64,000 nt of DNA, from assembly GCF_014397005.1 (NCBI RefSeq), contig NZ_JACGWS010000008.1, positions 124,001-188,000 on the forward strand. Direction: 5' to 3'. Source of the stretch: Kordia aestuariivivens (lineage in GTDB: Bacteria; Bacteroidota; Bacteroidia; Flavobacteriales; Flavobacteriaceae). The position numbers and the translations under genes were made by a program. Numbering within the stretch: position 1 is the first letter of the stretch; the number at the start of each line of letters is the position of its first letter. The notes beneath the pieces are model-generated. The model was given only the letters and a program-made list of their open reading frames with translations. It searched no databases and was not told where the DNA came from. Below, in pieces: positions 61,128 to 64,000 of the stretch.

Positions 61128-61580
61128 ATGGATTTAAGTAACTTAAAACCAGCTGAAGGTTCAGTTCAAAGTAATAACAAACGAGTAGGTAGAGGACAAG
61201 GTTCTGGAAAAGGTGGTACTTCAACAAGAGGTCACAACGGAGCTAAATCTCGATCGGGTTATTCTAGAAAAATTGGATTTGAAGGTGGTCAAATGCCTCT
61301 ACAAAGGCGTGTTCCTAAGTTTGGTTTCACAAACATCAATCGTAAAGAATATCAAGGTGTAAATCTTGATAGATTACAGGAATTAGTCGAAGAAGGTAAA
61401 ATCACAGATACTGTTGATTTACAAGTATTAGTAGCTAATAGAGTAGCTAGAAAAACTGATTTAGTAAAAATCCTTGGAAGAGGTGAGCTAAAATCAAAAT
61501 TAAAAGTTACAGCACACAAATTCACAGCTTCGGCTAAAGCAGCCATTGAAGCAGCAGGAGGAGAAGCAGTAACTTTATAA
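61128..61580 (+). CDS. rplO: 50S ribosomal protein L15
   Basis: 150 residues. GRGQGSGKGGTSTRGHNGAK, SRSGYSRKIGFEGGQMPLQR and the C-terminal LKVTAHKFTASAKAAIEAAG are L15. The Gly/Arg-rich N-terminus is normal for bacteria. Confidence 0.98.
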   Translation: MDLSNLKPAEGSVQSNNKRVGRGQGSGKGGTSTRGHNGAKSRSGYSRKIGFEGGQMPLQRRVPKFGFTNINRKEYQGVNLDRLQELVEEGKITDTVDLQVLVANRVARKTDLVKILGRGELKSKLKVTAHKFTASAKAAIEAAGGEAVTL

Positions 61581-61595
61581 TTTTTACATAGAAGC

Positions 61596-62936
61596 ATGAA
61601 AAATTTTATTGACACAATAAAAAATATTTGGAGTATAGAGGAGCTAAAAAATAAGGTTCTAATAACATTAGGACTTTTATTAGTGTACCGTTTTGGTGCT
61701 CAAGTGAGTCTTCCAGGTATGGACTATACAAAACTTGGTGATGCATTTGCTGGTAATTTTGAAAATGGACTTGGTGGTCTATTAAACATGTTTACTGGAG
61801 GAGCTTTCGCTAAGGCTTCTGTATTTGCATTAGGAATTATGCCATATATATCTGCTTCTATTGTAGTTCAGTTGATGGGAATCGCAATTCCTTACCTGCA
61901 AAAACTTCAAAAAGAAGGAGAAAGTGGTCGTAAAAAAATCACTCAAATTACTAGATGGCTTACAATCGTTATATGTTTGGTGCAAGCACCTTTCTACTTA
62001 TGGGGATTAGGACAACTAGGAGTTCCGCCTGAAGCATTTACAGTAGGGAAAGGTTTAGATTTCATTATTCCTTCTGTAATTATTTTAGTCACAGGAACAA
62101 TTTTTGCAATGTGGTTAGGAGAGAAAATTACAGACAAAGGTATTGGTAATGGTATTTCATTACTAATCATGGTTGGAATTATCGCATACATGCCACAAGC
62201 ATTTTTTCAAGAATTTGTTTCTAACTCAGGAAAACCAATGTTAATTCTGATAGAAATTGTAATATGGTTGGCCATTATTTTGGCAAGTATCATGTTGGTA
62301 ATGGCAGTTCGTCAAATACCAGTACAATACGCTAGAAGAACAGCAACAGGTGGATATGAAAAAAATGTTTTTGGGGCAAGACAATTTATTCCATTAAAAT
62401 TAAATGCATCTGGTGTAATGCCTATTATCTTTGCGCAAGCATTAATGTTTGTACCATCGGCAGTAGCAAAAGGACTTGGAACTAACTCATCTGTTGGACA
62501 ATGGATGACCGCTAATTTCCAAGATGTATTTGGATTATGGTACAATGTGTTATTTGCATTCCTAATCATCATCTTTACCTATTTCTACACAGCTATTACA
62601 GTGCCTACTAACAAGATGGCAGATGACTTAAAAAGAAGTGGAGGATTTATTCCAGGAATTCGCCCTGGCGGAGAAACTGGAGAATACTTAGATAAGATAA
62701 TGTCACAAATTACGTTGCCTGGATCAATCTTTTTAGCATTGATCGCAGTATTCCCTGCAGTTGTTGGGAATATCATGGGAATTCAGCAAGGTTGGGCATT
62801 ATTCTTCGGAGGAACATCGTTGCTAATTATGGTAGGAGTTGCCATAGATACCATGCAACAAATAAACTCATACTTGTTGAACAGACATTATGATGGTTTA
62901 ATGAAAACTGGTAAAAACCGTAAAGTAGTTGCATAA
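61596..62936 (+). CDS. secY: Protein translocase SecY
   Basis: 446 residues, ten predicted membrane segments. [20 protein letters not shown] and [10 protein letters not shown], plus [20 protein letters not shown], are conserved SecY blocks including the cytosolic loop that contacts SecA and the ribosome. The central channel through the inner membrane for exported proteins, such as the Sus proteins here. Confidence 0.98.
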   Translation: MKNFIDTIKNIWSIEELKNKVLITLGLLLVYRFGAQVSLPGMDYTKLGDAFAGNFENGLGGLLNMFTGGAFAKASVFALGIMPYISASIVVQLMGIAIPYLQKLQKEGESGRKKITQITRWLTIVICLVQAPFYLWGLGQLGVPPEAFTVGKGLDFIIPSVIILVTGTIFAMWLGEKITDKGIGNGISLLIMVGIIAYMPQAFFQEFVSNSGKPMLILIEIVIWLAIILASIMLVMAVRQIPVQYARRTATGGYEKNVFGARQFIPLKLNASGVMPIIFAQALMFVPSAVAKGLGTNSSVGQWMTANFQDVFGLWYNVLFAFLIIIFTYFYTAITVPTNKMADDLKRSGGFIPGIRPGGETGEYLDKIMSQITLPGSIFLALIAVFPAVVGNIMGIQQGWALFFGGTSLLIMVGVAIDTMQQINSYLLNRHYDGLMKTGKNRKVVA

Positions 62937-62938
62937 TT

Positions 62939-63154
62939 ATGGCTAAACAAGCTGCAATAGAACAAGATGGAACAATCATAGAAGCATTATCAAATGCTAT
63001 GTTCCGTGTAGAATTAGAAAATGAACATATTGTAACGGCTCACATTTCAGGAAAAATGCGTATGCATTATATCAAATTATTACCTGGTGATAAAGTGAAG
63101 TTAGAAATGAGTCCGTACGATTTAACAAAAGCAAGAATTACTTATAGATACTAA
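62939..63154 (+). CDS. infA: Translation initiation factor IF-1
   Basis: 71 residues. [40 protein letters not shown] and [15 protein letters not shown] match IF-1 in length and OB fold. It lies between secY and rpmJ, as in Bacteroidota. Confidence 0.97.
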   Translation: MAKQAAIEQDGTIIEALSNAMFRVELENEHIVTAHISGKMRMHYIKLLPGDKVKLEMSPYDLTKARITYRY

Positions 63155-63160
63155 TAAATC

Positions 63161-63277
63161 ATGAAAGTAAGAGCATCAGTAAAAAAGAGAAGTCCCGAGT
63201 GCAAAATTGTGCGTCGTAAGGGTAGATTATACGTAATCAATAAAAAGAATCCTAGATTTAAACAAAGACAAGGATAG
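63161..63277 (+). CDS. rpmJ: 50S ribosomal protein L36, zinc-free type
   Basis: 38 residues: [20 protein letters not shown] then [18 protein letters not shown]. Normal zinc L36 has Cys at 11, 14, 27 and His33; here only C14 remains (S11, N27, F33), so it cannot bind zinc in the usual way, as is common in Bacteroidota. Immediately before rpsM. Confidence 0.97.
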   Translation: MKVRASVKKRSPECKIVRRKGRLYVINKKNPRFKQRQG

Positions 63278-63279
63278 TT

Positions 63280-63654
63280 ATGGCAAGAATCGCAGGAGTA
63301 GACATTCCAAAGCATAAGAGAGGAGTTATCGCATTAACATACATCTTTGGAGTCGGTAGAAGTAGAGCTAAAGAAGTTTTAGCTACAGCAAAAGTTAGTG
63401 AAGATACTAAAGTTTCAGATTGGACTGATGATGAAATCGGGAGAATTCGTGAAGCAGTTGGTACTTTTAAAATTGAAGGTGAATTACGTACTGAAGTTCA
63501 ATTAAACATCAAACGTTTAATGGATATCGGATGTTACAGAGGAATTCGTCACAGATCTGGACTTCCATTAAGAGGTCAGAGAACTAAGAACAACTCTAGA
63601 ACAAGAAAAGGTAGAAGAAAAACTGTTGCTAACAAGAAAAAAGCAACTAAATAA
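63280..63654 (+). CDS. rpsM: 30S ribosomal protein S13
   Basis: 124 residues. [20 protein letters not shown] and [20 protein letters not shown] are S13 blocks; it bridges to the 50S through helix 38. Confidence 0.98.
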   Translation: MARIAGVDIPKHKRGVIALTYIFGVGRSRAKEVLATAKVSEDTKVSDWTDDEIGRIREAVGTFKIEGELRTEVQLNIKRLMDIGCYRGIRHRSGLPLRGQRTKNNSRTRKGRRKTVANKKKATK

Positions 63655-63665
63655 TATTTTGTAGT

Positions 63666-64000
63666 ATGGCAAAGTCTAGCAAGAGTACAAAAAAACGTAA
63701 AGTAGTAGTTGAGTCAGTTGGAGCAGCACACGTAACAGCGTCCTTCAATAACATCATCATATCACTTACAAACAAAAAAGGAGATGTCATTTCTTGGTCG
63801 TCTGCTGGTAAGATGGGCTTTAGAGGTTCTAAAAAGAACACTCCTTATGCTGCACAAACTGCAGCTGAAGAGGCTTCTAAAGTAGCACACGAAGCAGGAT
63901 TACGTAAAGTAAAAGTTTACGTTAAAGGTCCAGGAAACGGTAGAGAATCTGCTATCAGAACAATCCACAATGCAGGAATTGAAGTAACTGAAATTATCGA
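63666..64000 (+). CDS. rpsK: 30S ribosomal protein S11, cut by window edge
   Basis: 111 complete codons from ATG 63666 to the right edge. [20 protein letters not shown], then [40 protein letters not shown] and [19 protein letters not shown] are S11. The last few residues (the conserved C-terminal GCRPPKRRRV region) lie beyond the window. rpsD and rpoA are expected to follow. Confidence 0.97.
   Translation, partial: MAKSSKSTKKRKVVVESVGAAHVTASFNNIIISLTNKKGDVISWSSAGKMGFRGSKKNTPYAAQTAAEEASKVAHEAGLRKVKVYVKGPGNGRESAIRTIHNAGIEVTEII

Overview
The window looks like a marine flavobacterium (Bacteroidota, family Flavobacteriaceae; a Kordia-like genome is my best but unproven guess). The evidence is the low G+C content, SusC/SusD outer-membrane pairs, a -33/-7 promoter of the TTTG...TAnnTTTG type before rpsL, many lipoproteins with Bacteroidota-style lipoboxes, a ribosomal L36 lacking most zinc ligands, and the gene order rpsL-rpsG-fusA-rpsJ-rplC...secY-infA-rpmJ-rpsM-rpsK.

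Layout. (1) 1-2.4 kb: a cut-off hypothetical gene, a cyclase-family hydrolase and a secreted beta-propeller-like protein. (2) 2.5-20.7 kb: an accessory region with every gene on the minus strand. It holds small hypotheticals, an HNH nuclease, an SDR oxidoreductase, a secreted serine hydrolase, a DUF1801 protein, a NUDIX hydrolase, a GH2/GH5-like glycosidase, a GNAT acetyltransferase, an alpha/beta hydrolase, an HTH-TM-NTF2-like regulator, small membrane proteins and a MORN-type lipoprotein. Many genes are separated by imperfect palindromes that begin ..CAACGGTTT and end ..TTGTTG. In six consecutive genes (16.3-20.7 kb) the variable 10-11 bases at one end of a gene's unit recur inverted at the other end of the same unit, while neighbouring units differ. 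That is how integron gene cassettes are built, so I read this as an integrase-less, non-canonical cassette array (CALIN-like); it is the main discovery candidate. The 2.5-8.5 kb part looks like an older, decayed portion with a dispersed upstream repeat, a NUDIX gene remnant and a 41/42-bp tandem repeat.

(3) 21.1-34.3 kb, core and mixed genes: mpl (peptidoglycan recycling), lipoproteins, a PaiB-like remnant, a DUF1569 protein, radC, a deacetylase-like protein with altered catalytic motifs, a YjjG-like HAD phosphatase, a DUF5723 outer-membrane protein, rarA, a rhomboid protease and rlmB. (4) 34.4-47.3 kb: two adjacent minus-strand SusC/SusD sets, each followed by surface lipoproteins that share a DSYGDGW domain; neither has a visible degradative enzyme or regulator. 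An Omp85-like protein follows. (5) 49.2-64.0 kb: the str, S10, spc and alpha ribosomal operons on the plus strand, from a recognisable promoter before rpsL. A hairpin plus terminator lies between rpsJ and rplC, and the window ends inside rpsK. I saw no tRNA, rRNA, CRISPR array, transposase or tyrosine recombinase.
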